This document shows positions 25,201-32,560 of a DNA stretch of 64,000 bases, in pieces. Source of the DNA: Acidobacteriota bacterium (GTDB lineage: Bacteria; Acidobacteriota; Blastocatellia; Pyrinomonadales; Pyrinomonadaceae); NCBI GenBank assembly GCA_003385635.1, contig QQUY01000001.1, forward strand, positions 1,086,001 to 1,150,000, in the 5' to 3' direction. A program made the position numbers and the translations under genes. How positions within the stretch are numbered: position 1 is the first letter of the stretch; every line of letters begins with the position of its first letter. The notes under the pieces were generated by a model that was not told where the DNA came from, searched no databases, and saw only the letters and a list, made by a program, of their open reading frames with translations.

Positions 25201-25504
25201 CTTCCGTATCCTGCCTAACTACCACGATCTCGGAACCATACTCCGAGATCACTCCGCCGGAAGCGCGTGCAGCCTGTTTCTCCGACTCGTTTCGAGCAGT
25301 TACAGAGACTATACGGTTCTGTGGATCCCGGATGGCCGTCTTCACTTCGTCCGCCTTCAAGAACTTTCGAAGCACCGGCGCCGGCTCCTCCGTTTCCTGA
25401 GCCTCCAGGCTTAATGCAAAGTAGAACGCGGTAAATGCCGCAATGGCGGCGAAAGCTATCGCAAAGAGAAGACTACGGAAACGGATCGTAACTCGAATGT
25501 TCAT
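22286..25504 (-). CDS. secreted subtilisin-family (S8) serine protease with C-terminal FG-GAP/VCBS repeats
   Basis: A 1072-residue exported protease. Signal peptide or anchor at 11-36 (LLFAIAFAAIAAFTAFYFAL). Residues about 40-300 resemble a tandem inhibitor-like propeptide. The S8 domain has Asp335 (AISDSGV), a His at 369 (GSHGHINASIVAGN), the oxyanion Asn482 (FSAGNSG) and Ser572 (GTSHAAPQVAG). A beta-rich domain lies at about 625-780. Residues about 790-1072 are the same VCBS repeats (FDFDGDSKTDVSVFRP and so on) found in the two stand-alone VCBS genes, ending SSVSVN. HGH in place of HGTH is slightly unusual. The repeats probably hold the protease at the surface or on a calcium-dependent partner. 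It is convergent with the wHTH-TPR gene. Confidence 0.92.
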   Translation of the reverse strand: MNIRVTIRFRSLLFAIAFAAIAAFTAFYFALSLEAQETEEPAPVLRKFLKADEVKTAIRDPQNRIVSVTARNESEKQAARASGGVISEYGSEIVVVRQDTEDNLTGLSERRLETEISVPSARFEPLETKAFKSAVTSGSEKQYFIVQLAAYATDEWLQSIREAGAEVIQYVPHRAFIVYGDAVAANTLASHSRVRWIGRYKPEYRISTQATQRAESAAPGVEEFHVAVFKRADLAAAFQQIRSTKGVEIVEVQEPPYGFFDLVTVKAESEAVAKIALIEDVFRIDPYDKPVAEDEAAAQIVAGNYTNVTTIDGPGYDPLTQFGVDGTGVTVAISDSGVQIPGQGGFYITATNTIDGPLRGAAPGGQGSHGHINASIVAGNIPFGTLDSLGYNYGSGIAPGANIINIPFLVSGNTTTDSQSVDDTVSTAGPNGVNGSIINNSWGAGTNGNVYNAFAAMWDSFVFDASFAGTVDPINIVFSAGNSGASGLTQPKMAKNVIAVANSENVRPLLGGSSSDNMDQMRSSSSRGPAADGRIKPDITAPGTFISGGRAASSSGTSGVIDANHVYSIGTSHAAPQVAGVAALFTQFWKNNNGGQLPQPSLVKAAILNSGIEMTGTGATDPIPNGDEGWGRVNMKLIFDDGTSTLFKNETTQIFEPGFANVIDGSVDDASKPLRIALVWTDPPGATDPALVNNLDLTVTIGGTEYKGNVFTNGTSETGGTADSVNNVEMVRLPAGIAAGTPVSIEVRSVALNGDGIPGNGDSTDQTFSLVAYNVSQEASTGTTVFDFDGDSKTDVSVFRPNAGSLAESVGPEGSSSQWWYLRSSDQGTRGLQFGNSDDIPVASDFTGDGKTDIAFWRPSTGEWFILRSEDDSFFAFPFGASGDIPAPGDFDGDGKADPAVYRPSSGTWFIVRSSDGGLTVVPFGVAADQPIVADYDGDGMDDVGVYRSPDNQFWLLRSSEGVKAFQFGAPGDRTTVGDWTGDGKADVAFFRPSTSEWYVIRSEDDSFFAFPWGANGDVPSPGDFDGDGRFDPAVWRPSDRTWYIFGSTNGFQAVLFGANGDVPLPSSVSVN

Positions 25505-25600
25505 ATGTCCAGATCAGAGGTGAAATAAAACCGGGGCAAACCGCGCCCCGGCCAGCTTGTTAAACTTTTCGGAAAGTCCATTCCCTTGGATTCAATGGAT

Positions 25601-26947
25601 TTACAGCGATGCTTCGATCGATTGGCCAAAGAGGTCGACCGCGACATCAACATTTTCCTTTGTCAGGATCAGAGGAGGTGACCAGCGGATCGTGGAAGTG
25701 CCGCACCCTAAAATAATGAGCCCGCGGTTAAAACAGTCCAGCTCTATTCTGTTTCGAAGATCCACATCCGGCGACCCGTCCTCTTTCACGAATTCGACGC
25801 CGAGCATCATTCCAAGTCCGCGAACGTCGCCAATACAATCATACTTTTCCTGAAGCCCTCTGAGCCCTGTTTCAAGGTATTCGCCGACCTCACGAGCGTT
25901 ATCAAGCAGCCCGTTCTCAAGCAGCTCGATCGTCTTCAACGCCGAAGCGATACAAACGGGGTTCCCGCCGAAAGTGGAAGCGTGTGCTCCCTTGTGCCAC
26001 GACATTACCTCTGATCTTGCTACAGTCGCACCGATCGGAAGCCCGGAGCCGATTCCTTTGGCGAGGCACATTATGTCGGGTTTGACGCCGGAATGCTCGA
26101 TCGCGAACATCTTTCCGGTGCGGCCCATTCCGCTCTGGACCTCGTCGACGATCATCATTATCCCGTGCTCGTCGCATATCTCACGGATCCTTTTCAGGAC
26201 CTCTGGCGGCATCGGAACATAACCGCCCTCACCCTGCACCGCTTCAACGACAATGCCGGCTACTTCTTCCGGCGGAGTTGTCGTATTAAACAGCCGCTTC
26301 TCGATCCAGTCCGTGGTTCCCATACAGCACGAGCCATCATCGCACTTTCCGAGATTGAACGGACACCTGTAACAGTATGAATACGGAACGTGCGTTACGT
26401 CGATCGCCTGTCGCATAAATCCGAGCCTTTGAGCCCGTTTCGACGAGGTGAGTGACAGCGCCCCAAGAGTCCTCCCGTGAAACGATCCATAGAAAGAAAT
26501 GAACTTCTGCCGCTTTGTGTGGTACATAGCCAGCTTGAGTGCGGTCTCGATCGCTTCGGCTCCCGAATTGGCAAAATGTGTCCTGGTGTCGCCCTCGATC
26601 GGGCAGATCTCGTTCAGCTTGCGACCGAGATCCGGCATGTGGCGGTAATAGAAGTCCGTTCCACACATATGGATCAGGGTCTTAGCTTGTTCCGAGATGG
26701 CTTCGACGATCTCCGGGTGGCAGTGTCCGGTTGAACACACGGCGACGCCGGCGTTGCAATCGAGAAACACGTTGCCGTCCACGTCGGTCATCCACACGCC
26801 CTCAGCGTGGTCTGCAACCAGTTTGTAATCGGGTCTTGGATAGCTCGGGGTTACATACTTTTCATCTTCCGCAATAACCTGGCGGGCATTCGGTCCCGGG
26901 AGTTCCGTGTTTATCTGCGGTCTTTTAACTTCAGTTCCTGGAATCAT
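25601..26947 (-). CDS. class III PLP aminotransferase (4-aminobutyrate / acetylornithine type)
   Basis: A 448-residue PLP-dependent omega-aminotransferase. Seen: NSGAEAIETALKLA (cofactor phosphate region), SFHGRTLGALSLTSSK, the VDEVQSGMGRTG motif, and the Schiff-base Lys297 in CLAKGIGSG. GGNPVC and the C-terminal RWSPPLILT also fit. Between residues 192 and 208 there is a cysteine-rich insert (C192, C195, C202, C207, C208) not present in typical GabT or ArgD enzymes; it might bind a metal. Substrate is not decidable here: GABA, ornithine, lysine or a broad-specificity role are all possible. The ATG has GGAGGAA 4 nt upstream. It stands alone. Confidence 0.88.
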   Translation of the reverse strand: MIPGTEVKRPQINTELPGPNARQVIAEDEKYVTPSYPRPDYKLVADHAEGVWMTDVDGNVFLDCNAGVAVCSTGHCHPEIVEAISEQAKTLIHMCGTDFYYRHMPDLGRKLNEICPIEGDTRTHFANSGAEAIETALKLAMYHTKRQKFISFYGSFHGRTLGALSLTSSKRAQRLGFMRQAIDVTHVPYSYCYRCPFNLGKCDDGSCCMGTTDWIEKRLFNTTTPPEEVAGIVVEAVQGEGGYVPMPPEVLKRIREICDEHGIMMIVDEVQSGMGRTGKMFAIEHSGVKPDIMCLAKGIGSGLPIGATVARSEVMSWHKGAHASTFGGNPVCIASALKTIELLENGLLDNAREVGEYLETGLRGLQEKYDCIGDVRGLGMMLGVEFVKEDGSPDVDLRNRIELDCFNRGLIILGCGTSTIRWSPPLILTKENVDVAVDLFGQSIEASL

Positions 26948-27392
26948 TTAGTTCCTCCGTATTGTATATAGAAAACGCCTTTGCGGCTGTTAGGAAGAGC
27001 CGGCCAAACACCGGCCGGCAATGCGCACGGAGGAATGCCTAGTCGCCGCCGAACAAGTCGGGTCTCAGCGAAACAGGCCTAAGACTTGCGATGCATCTGG
27101 ATGTCATGTAATTGAACAAGCCCAAATATAGCAGATACGCAAATTGCTACCAACCCTGATTTCGGCTGGATTTGATGCGTCTCGACAAGATGCTTCGGTG
27201 CCTGGAGGGTCTCGAGGGACCGGTCAACCTATGTCGATATAGTTCTGAGATGTAGGTCTGAACTGAAGGCCGCGGGCGGGTGGATAGAAGACGCTCAAGG
27301 ATGGATTAGATGTTGAGCCAGGGTCATCTATCCCGATAAAGAATGACAGTTTGAAGGAATGGATTCCGGGCGCCGCGAGCAAACTTCCGGGA
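26948..27392. other. non-coding gap with a GC-rich hairpin
   Basis: About 445 bp without a credible gene. A palindromic GCCGGCC...GGCCGGC sequence lies around 27000-27020. Short reverse frames near 27224-27406 lack coding character. Confidence 0.45.
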
Positions 27393-27794
27393 TCACTGAT
27401 TCGCACCGCGATCGATGATTCGCCATTCCAGCATCACAAGAGCCATTATGATCACGACCTCGCCCAGAAAGTACGAGATTCCCAGCCAATTCAGGCTGCC
27501 TGAGAGATAGACGACCAGAGATAGTGTGGTAATGCAATAGACGGTGTTCAAAACTGCGATGGCCAAAAGAAAAGTCTTCCACTTTTGAGGGTTCAGGGCG
27601 AAACACGTCAACGAGATCACCGCCAGAAACAAGGCCGCGGCTGCGAGCGCGTACGCGATCCGCGAATCCATTCCAAACAACGATTCAAACCTTGCAACCA
27701 CCAGTGTGAGCAGGCCTGCGGTCACGATTGCTCCGATCCCGTCGATAAGAAAGATAAGCTTTCGGGACTTCTCGCCGTTCGGTATCAATCGCAT
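27393..27794 (-). CDS. small four-helix membrane protein, unknown function
   Basis: A 133-residue hydrophobic protein with four predicted spans (about LIFLIDGIGAIVTAGLLTLVV, IAYALAAAALFLAVISLTCFAL, TFLLAIAVLNTVYCITTLSLVV, and WLGISYFLGEVVIIMALVML), ending in a charged tail. The ATG at 27794 is chosen because GGGAGG lies 7 nt upstream; an in-frame start at 27833 has no ribosome site. No family is recognised. Divergent from the DUF255 gene. Confidence 0.75.
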   Translation of the reverse strand: MRLIPNGEKSRKLIFLIDGIGAIVTAGLLTLVVARFESLFGMDSRIAYALAAAALFLAVISLTCFALNPQKWKTFLLAIAVLNTVYCITTLSLVVYLSGSLNWLGISYFLGEVVIIMALVMLEWRIIDRGANQ

Positions 27795-27922
27795 GAAATC
27801 GCCTCCCAAAATCGAAATATAGCGGGAAAGCAAGCTGTTTGCAGCCCCGGATTAACAGGTCGAGCAGCCTGGTCTGAAACCGTCGCTTTGCGATGACGCA
27901 CAGGAGGTGGAAGAATTGAAAA

Positions 27923-29974
27923 ATGCAAAGTCCAAAGCGTTCAACAAACCGTCTGGCAAATGAGACCAGTCCGTATCTTCTCCAGCACGCGCATAATCCG
28001 GTCGATTGGTACCCTTGGAGCGAAGAGGCCTTTGCGAAAGCGAAGTCTGAAGACAAGCCTGTGCTGCTCAGCATCGGCTATTCGGCCTGTCACTGGTGCC
28101 ACGTGATGGAGCGAGAATCGTTCGAGGACGAGAAGATCGCCTCAATAATGAACGAGCGTTTCGTCAACATCAAGGTTGATATGGAAGAGCGTCCGGACGT
28201 GGACAAGATCTATATGAACTTTGTCCAGATGACGACCGGGAGTGGAGGCTGGCCGATGACGGTGTTCCTTACTCCGGATCAAAAGCCGTTTTTTGGCGGG
28301 ACGTATTTTCCTCCTCAGCCAAGGTTCAATCTCCCTAGTTTTGAACAGATCCTTGTCAGCGTATCAAGTGCCTATGCGGACAACAGGGAAGAGGTGCTGA
28401 GGTCCGCAAACGATATTCTCGGCGAGATTAGGCGGATCGCGATCGCAGAATCAGATCAGGCTGGATTCGGCGAGGATCTGCTTGAAACGGCATACCTGTC
28501 ATTTGAGAGGTCATTTGACCGACGAAACGGCGGATTTGGGGGAGCGCCTAAATTTCCTGCCCCAATGTCGCTCGAGTTTCTCCTCCGGTATTTCAAGCGC
28601 ACGAGCGATGACCGGGCGGCGGAGATCGTAATCGAAACCTGCAGGAAAATGGCTTTTGGCGGTATCTTTGACCAGCTTGGAGGCGGCTTTCACCGCTACA
28701 CGGTCGATGCGAACTGGTTGACGCCTCACTTCGAGAAGATGCTTTACGACAATGCACAGCTCGCAAGATTTTATCTGCACCTTTATCAATTGACCGGAGA
28801 CGAATTCTACGAGCGGATCGTCCGCGAAACTTTGGATTACGTGCTACGTGAAATGACAGATGCCAAGGGAGGTTTCTACTCCGCTCAGGATGCCGACTCG
28901 GAAGGTGTTGAGGGGAAATTCTTTGTCTGGACCCCCGCGGAGATCAGAGAGGTTTTGGATCAAGATGCGGCTGACGCTTTCTGTGCTTTTTATGACGTGA
29001 CAGAACAAGGGAATTTTGAAGGGAAGAGCATTCTTCGCGTCACGAAGTCGATAGCTGGGACCGCCGACGCTCTAGGTATCGCAGAAGAAGAGCTTGCATC
29101 CGTATTGGAAGAAGGGAGAAAAAAACTCTTCTCCCACAGAGAATCTCGTGTCAAGCCATTTCGAGACGAAAAAGTCCTGACGGCGTGGAACGGCCTGATG
29201 CTCGCCGCATTCGCAGAAGCAGCGATGATCCTTCGAGATGACAAGTATATGCAGGCGGCGAGGAACAACGCGGATTTCCTGCTTGAAGAGCTGAGAACCG
29301 AAGACGGTCTCTTGAGGACCTGGAAGGATGGCAAGGCCAAACTGCAGGCCTACGTCGAAGACTATTCAAACCTTGCGGACGGGCTTATCGAGCTGTACCA
29401 GGCTTCAGGAGAAGATAGTTATCTCTTTGCGGCGAGGGAACTGTCAGACGAGATGATCGCATCCTTCTGGGACGAGGAGTCGGGCGGCCTGTTTTTCACG
29501 GCCTCTGATCACGAGGAGTTAATCGTACGCACAAAGGACTTTAACGACAACGCGACCCCCTCCGGCAATTCAGCGGCAGCAGATGTGTTGTTGAGGCTCT
29601 CGCGAATCTTCAGCGATCAAAAGTATGAGAGATTTGCAATGGGGATCCTGCGGCTCGTGGCTCCGATGGTGCGCCGCTATCCGGGCGCATTCGGACGCGC
29701 AATCTCGGCGATGGAGTTCGCGATCGGCGATGTCAAAGAGATCGTGATCATCGGAAGCCGCTCCGGGGAGTTTGAGAATATCCTTGCCGAGAATTACTTT
29801 CCGTTGAAGGTGGTGTTGCGCGCGGCCGAACCGGATACTGGATCGGCGCTTTCGCTGCTTCAAGGCCGAGACAGGGTAGATGGGAAAACAACAGTCTATG
29901 TCTGCGAGAATGGTACCTGCCGCCTGCCTGCAACAGATAAAGCGGGAATGAAAAAACAGTTGGGCATCGGGTGA
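27923..29974 (+). CDS. YyaL/DUF255 thioredoxin-domain protein
   Basis: A 683-residue protein of the YyaL / SPATA20 family. The N-terminal thioredoxin-fold domain ([20 protein letters not shown], then [16 protein letters not shown] with C56 and C59) is followed by an alpha/alpha toroid like that of N-acylglucosamine 2-epimerases ([59 protein letters not shown]). The biochemical role of the family is not well established; members are usually cytoplasmic. AGGAGG lies 12 nt before the ATG. A bidirectional terminator follows. Confidence 0.92.
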   Translation: MQSPKRSTNRLANETSPYLLQHAHNPVDWYPWSEEAFAKAKSEDKPVLLSIGYSACHWCHVMERESFEDEKIASIMNERFVNIKVDMEERPDVDKIYMNFVQMTTGSGGWPMTVFLTPDQKPFFGGTYFPPQPRFNLPSFEQILVSVSSAYADNREEVLRSANDILGEIRRIAIAESDQAGFGEDLLETAYLSFERSFDRRNGGFGGAPKFPAPMSLEFLLRYFKRTSDDRAAEIVIETCRKMAFGGIFDQLGGGFHRYTVDANWLTPHFEKMLYDNAQLARFYLHLYQLTGDEFYERIVRETLDYVLREMTDAKGGFYSAQDADSEGVEGKFFVWTPAEIREVLDQDAADAFCAFYDVTEQGNFEGKSILRVTKSIAGTADALGIAEEELASVLEEGRKKLFSHRESRVKPFRDEKVLTAWNGLMLAAFAEAAMILRDDKYMQAARNNADFLLEELRTEDGLLRTWKDGKAKLQAYVEDYSNLADGLIELYQASGEDSYLFAARELSDEMIASFWDEESGGLFFTASDHEELIVRTKDFNDNATPSGNSAAADVLLRLSRIFSDQKYERFAMGILRLVAPMVRRYPGAFGRAISAMEFAIGDVKEIVIIGSRSGEFENILAENYFPLKVVLRAAEPDTGSALSLLQGRDRVDGKTTVYVCENGTCRLPATDKAGMKKQLGIG

Positions 29975-29995
29975 TCCCGATCAGAATGCAAAAAG

Positions 29996-30030
29996 AAAAA
30001 GGCACCGGCCATTTCTGGCGGTGCCTTTTT
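29996..30030. terminator. bidirectional intrinsic terminator
   Basis: AAAAAGGCACCG pairs with CGGTGCCTTTTT, giving T-runs on both strands. It lies between the convergent ends of the DUF255 gene (29974) and the lipoprotein gene (30052). Confidence 0.9.
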
Positions 30031-30051
30031 CCAATACGTCTGAATGACGAA

Positions 30052-30375
30052 CTAGTTTCCGGTAGCCTTGTTGGCTGCGTCCTTAGCTGCGTCAACAGCC
30101 TTGTCAGCAGCGTCCATTGCCTTGTTTGCAGCTTCCTTCGTGGCGTCAGCAGCCTTGTTGGCAGCTTCCTTCATTTCGGTCATTGCATTCGAGTTCGAAT
30201 CAGCATTAGCTTCCGAGTTCGATTCCGTGGTGTCTTCCGGAGAAGCTTCGTTCTCCATATTCACGTTCGTGTTTTCGGCATTCGAATTGTTAGCATTCGA
30301 ATCCGTTCCGGTCGGGCATCCAAGGCCGAAAAGGCCGAGTGCCAGAACCAGTGTCAAAAGAAAAATCTTATTCAT
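30052..30375 (-). CDS. small lipoprotein with Ala/Lys/Asp-rich helical tail
   Basis: A 107-residue protein. The signal MNKIFLLTLVLALGLFGLGC ends in a lipobox with Cys20 as the acylated residue. An Asn/Ser/Glu-rich linker follows, then an alanine-rich amphipathic repeat (EAANKAADATKEAANKAMDAA) that resembles late-embryogenesis or apolipoprotein-like helices. Probably periplasmic-facing in a membrane; function unknown. The leader (30376-30404) is nearly identical to that of the paralogue at 30564, including the ACAGGAGA ribosome site. Confidence 0.85.
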   Translation of the reverse strand: MNKIFLLTLVLALGLFGLGCPTGTDSNANNSNAENTNVNMENEASPEDTTESNSEANADSNSNAMTEMKEAANKAADATKEAANKAMDAADKAVDAAKDAANKATGN

Positions 30376-30506
30376 TGTTTAGAGTTCTCCTGTCTTCTTC
30401 AAAGTATTCTGTCTTCTTAATTAAAATGACTGCTTTTACACAGTCATCTGCCTGACTTTGTCAGGACAACGGACAATATACGGAACCGTTATCCGATAGT
30501 CAAATT

Positions 30507-30544
30507 AAAAAAGGCACAAATTCAGCGAGTTTGTGCCTTTTTTT
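30507..30544. terminator. bidirectional intrinsic terminator after lipoprotein gene 2
   Basis: AAAAAAGGCACAAA pairs with TTTGTGCCTTTTTT around a short loop. It lies 20 bp beyond the stop of the reverse-strand gene at 30564, so each lipoprotein gene has its own terminator and is probably a separate transcript. Confidence 0.9.
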
Positions 30545-30563
30545 CCAAGTCGTTTTCAGCGGT

Positions 30564-30827
30564 TTAGGAGTCCGAATTATCTTCAGAATCCGACGAGTTG
30601 CTGTCAGCGTTCGAATTTGAGTCGTCAGCGTTGTCCGAACCCGAGTTACCGGTGTTGTCCGAACCGGTATCATTTGCCGTGTTCGCCGGGCTCGGCGACT
30701 CAGCAGCGGTATTTTCAGGCGACGCATTGTTGGCCTCATTTGCGTTGTTGGAATCTCCTGCCGGAGGGCAGCCGAGTCCGAAGATGCCAAGTGCCAGCAC
30801 CGCGGTCAAAAGCAAGGTCTTCTTCAT
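30564..30827 (-). CDS. small lipoprotein with Asn/Ser/Asp-rich tail (paralogue)
   Basis: An 87-residue protein whose signal MKKTLLLTAVLALGIFGLGC closely matches that of the neighbour at 30052; Cys20 is the lipobox residue. The mature part is almost wholly Asn, Ser, Asp, Ala, Thr and Glu, so intrinsically disordered and strongly acidic. It lacks the Ala/Lys helix of the paralogue. Function unknown; a surface spacer or calcium-binding role is only a guess. Confidence 0.8.
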   Translation of the reverse strand: MKKTLLLTAVLALGIFGLGCPPAGDSNNANEANNASPENTAAESPSPANTANDTGSDNTGNSGSDNADDSNSNADSNSSDSEDNSDS

Positions 30828-31156
30828 ACTTTCTAATCTCCTGTCTTCTTCAAAGTTGGGGTAGAGCCTAAACGAAAAACAACCGGGAAAACCGGCTTTT
30901 CACTCAATGCTCGCAAGAACAAAAGCCAATATAAAGACCGGGGACCCATTAGTCAAATTCTATTTTCCTCGCAAAAACAGGATTTCGGGTCGGTAGGTGA
31001 AGCCACGACGCCCCCGACCCGGACCGAATCAAACCTGATTAATCATATAAAGCTGACAAAGATTGACTAAACGATGTTTAAGCGTTTATCTTTCAAGCAG
31101 AAGGTCCTCTGCTCCCGACTACCGAAAACATAAACGTCGGTCCCTCCTTTTCACAG

Positions 31157-32371
31157 ATGTCCCGTAAAGATCCCAGGAATTCAGAAGAGAAAAAGAACGG
31201 CCCCGACTCCGGCTTGCTGACGGCAGGTGCGGCTTCTTTGTTCTTGCTCGCGGGTGCGATCGGACTCGTTCTCGTACCCGTCGGGAATGTCACAAGAGTT
31301 CTTGGCATCGCGGTACTTTTCGCTGTCCAGTACACAGTGATCGTTTTGCTGACCCGATCCAGAAATGAAGAGGACAAAAGTGCGGGGGATGAGATCTTCA
31401 CTCCGGAGATCGATGAAAAGTTACTTTCTCTTGAGGACGCCGGAAAACTGCTCGGCGGTTCATTGCGCCTCAAGGATATGTATCGGCTGGTCGTCGCCCG
31501 TACGTCGGAAATAGTTCCGCTGCAGGATCCGGTTCTGCTTGTTTTTGACGATTCCGGGGCGATCGTCCAAAGGGTTACCGGTCAATCTGGTACCGATCTG
31601 AGCCCCGGTCAGGAAAAGATCGCAACCAAGGCGGCGAAGGACGGCCGGGTGTTTTTAGATCAGGCCGATGAGGCATTTGGCTACTTCGCAGGACTGACGC
31701 TCACCGAGAAAGGAAAGGCATTTGCTTCCCTCTGCGGCCGGATATCCGGCGAACTATCCTATCCCGACAGAACGAAACTGCTCTTGGAAGCGGTTGCTCA
31801 ACGGATCGCGCCTGTGCTTGCGGCATCGCTTTCGTTCGATAAGAAGGCCGCCGACGCACTTGTCGACCACCTTACGTGGCTTCCGAATGCAAAGGCATTC
31901 GATCTGGTGCTGGAGAACCGCATTGCTGAAGCCAAGAGATTCAAGGAAGCGTCGCCGCTTATCGTGATGGCCGTCGACCTCAAGGATTTTAACGAGATCA
32001 ACTCGCGATTCGGACACCATACGGGTGACAGGGCACTGGCATTCGCGGCAGAAGTCATTCGAGATCAACTTCGCAAGATGGACCTTGTCGCGAGGACCTC
32101 GGCGGACGAGTTTCTGGCTGTTCTGCCCGGGGCAAAACAGAATACCGCCGGAACGATCATCGAGAGGATCGCCGGTGAGTTTGCAAGAAAGTCGCTAACG
32201 CTCGATGATGGTGAGAAATTGACGATCGGAATCAATTTCGGATCAGCAGCTTTCGGTCCCGGCCGCGATACCCCGGAGGATCTCGTCAAGGCCGCCCGAC
32301 TCGACCGGGATGGTCAGAAGCCCCCCCGAAGCAACCAAGTCCTCCGCTTCCCCACCAAACACTCCAACTGA
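31157..32371 (+). CDS. membrane GAF-like / degenerate GGDEF protein
   Basis: A 404-residue protein. Two membrane spans (about 20-42 and 47-66), a GAF-like region about 90-225, then a GGDEF-type domain from about 235. The domain keeps overall motifs (VDLKDFNEINSRFGHHTGDRAL) but the signature is SADEF at 315-319 instead of GGDEF, and the metal-binding DxD is changed (DLK). Diguanylate cyclase activity is therefore unlikely; it may bind GTP or c-di-GMP as a receptor, or serve as a protein partner. A terminator follows at 32379. Confidence 0.8.
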   Translation: MSRKDPRNSEEKKNGPDSGLLTAGAASLFLLAGAIGLVLVPVGNVTRVLGIAVLFAVQYTVIVLLTRSRNEEDKSAGDEIFTPEIDEKLLSLEDAGKLLGGSLRLKDMYRLVVARTSEIVPLQDPVLLVFDDSGAIVQRVTGQSGTDLSPGQEKIATKAAKDGRVFLDQADEAFGYFAGLTLTEKGKAFASLCGRISGELSYPDRTKLLLEAVAQRIAPVLAASLSFDKKAADALVDHLTWLPNAKAFDLVLENRIAEAKRFKEASPLIVMAVDLKDFNEINSRFGHHTGDRALAFAAEVIRDQLRKMDLVARTSADEFLAVLPGAKQNTAGTIIERIAGEFARKSLTLDDGEKLTIGINFGSAAFGPGRDTPEDLVKAARLDRDGQKPPRSNQVLRFPTKHSN

Positions 32372-32378
32372 ACCCTTC

Positions 32379-32406
32379 ACACCGGACATCCGGTGTCAGA
32401 TTTTTT
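32379..32406 (+). terminator. intrinsic terminator after degenerate GGDEF gene
   Basis: ACACCGGA pairs with TCCGGTGT, followed by CAGA and six Ts at 32401-32406, 8 bp after the stop at 32371. Confidence 0.7.
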
Positions 32407-32455
32407 CATCTCGCGGTGTTACTTAGATGAACGCCATAGGTGCAGGGAACACTTC

Positions 32456-32505
32456 ATTCCGGTCCGGCCGTGACCGGAATTTTGTTAAACCTTCGGGCGC
32501 CCGAA
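32456..32505. other. hairpin and palindrome upstream of the kinase gene
   Basis: ATTCCGGTC (32456-32464) pairs with GACCGGAAT (32472-32480) and is followed by TTTTGTT. A 14-bp perfect palindrome TTCGGGCGCCCGAA lies at 32492-32505, 56 bp before the kinase start. They may form a second terminator and an operator. Confidence 0.4.
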
Positions 32506-32560
32506 AGCGTTAGAAACACCAGACTCAGGCATAGGCTTCGAATTTTTCTTTTAAATCGAT

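Noticed and set aside
27224..27406. 60-aa reverse ORF overlapping the end of the small membrane gene
   Set aside because: Short, no ribosome site, no recognised sequence.
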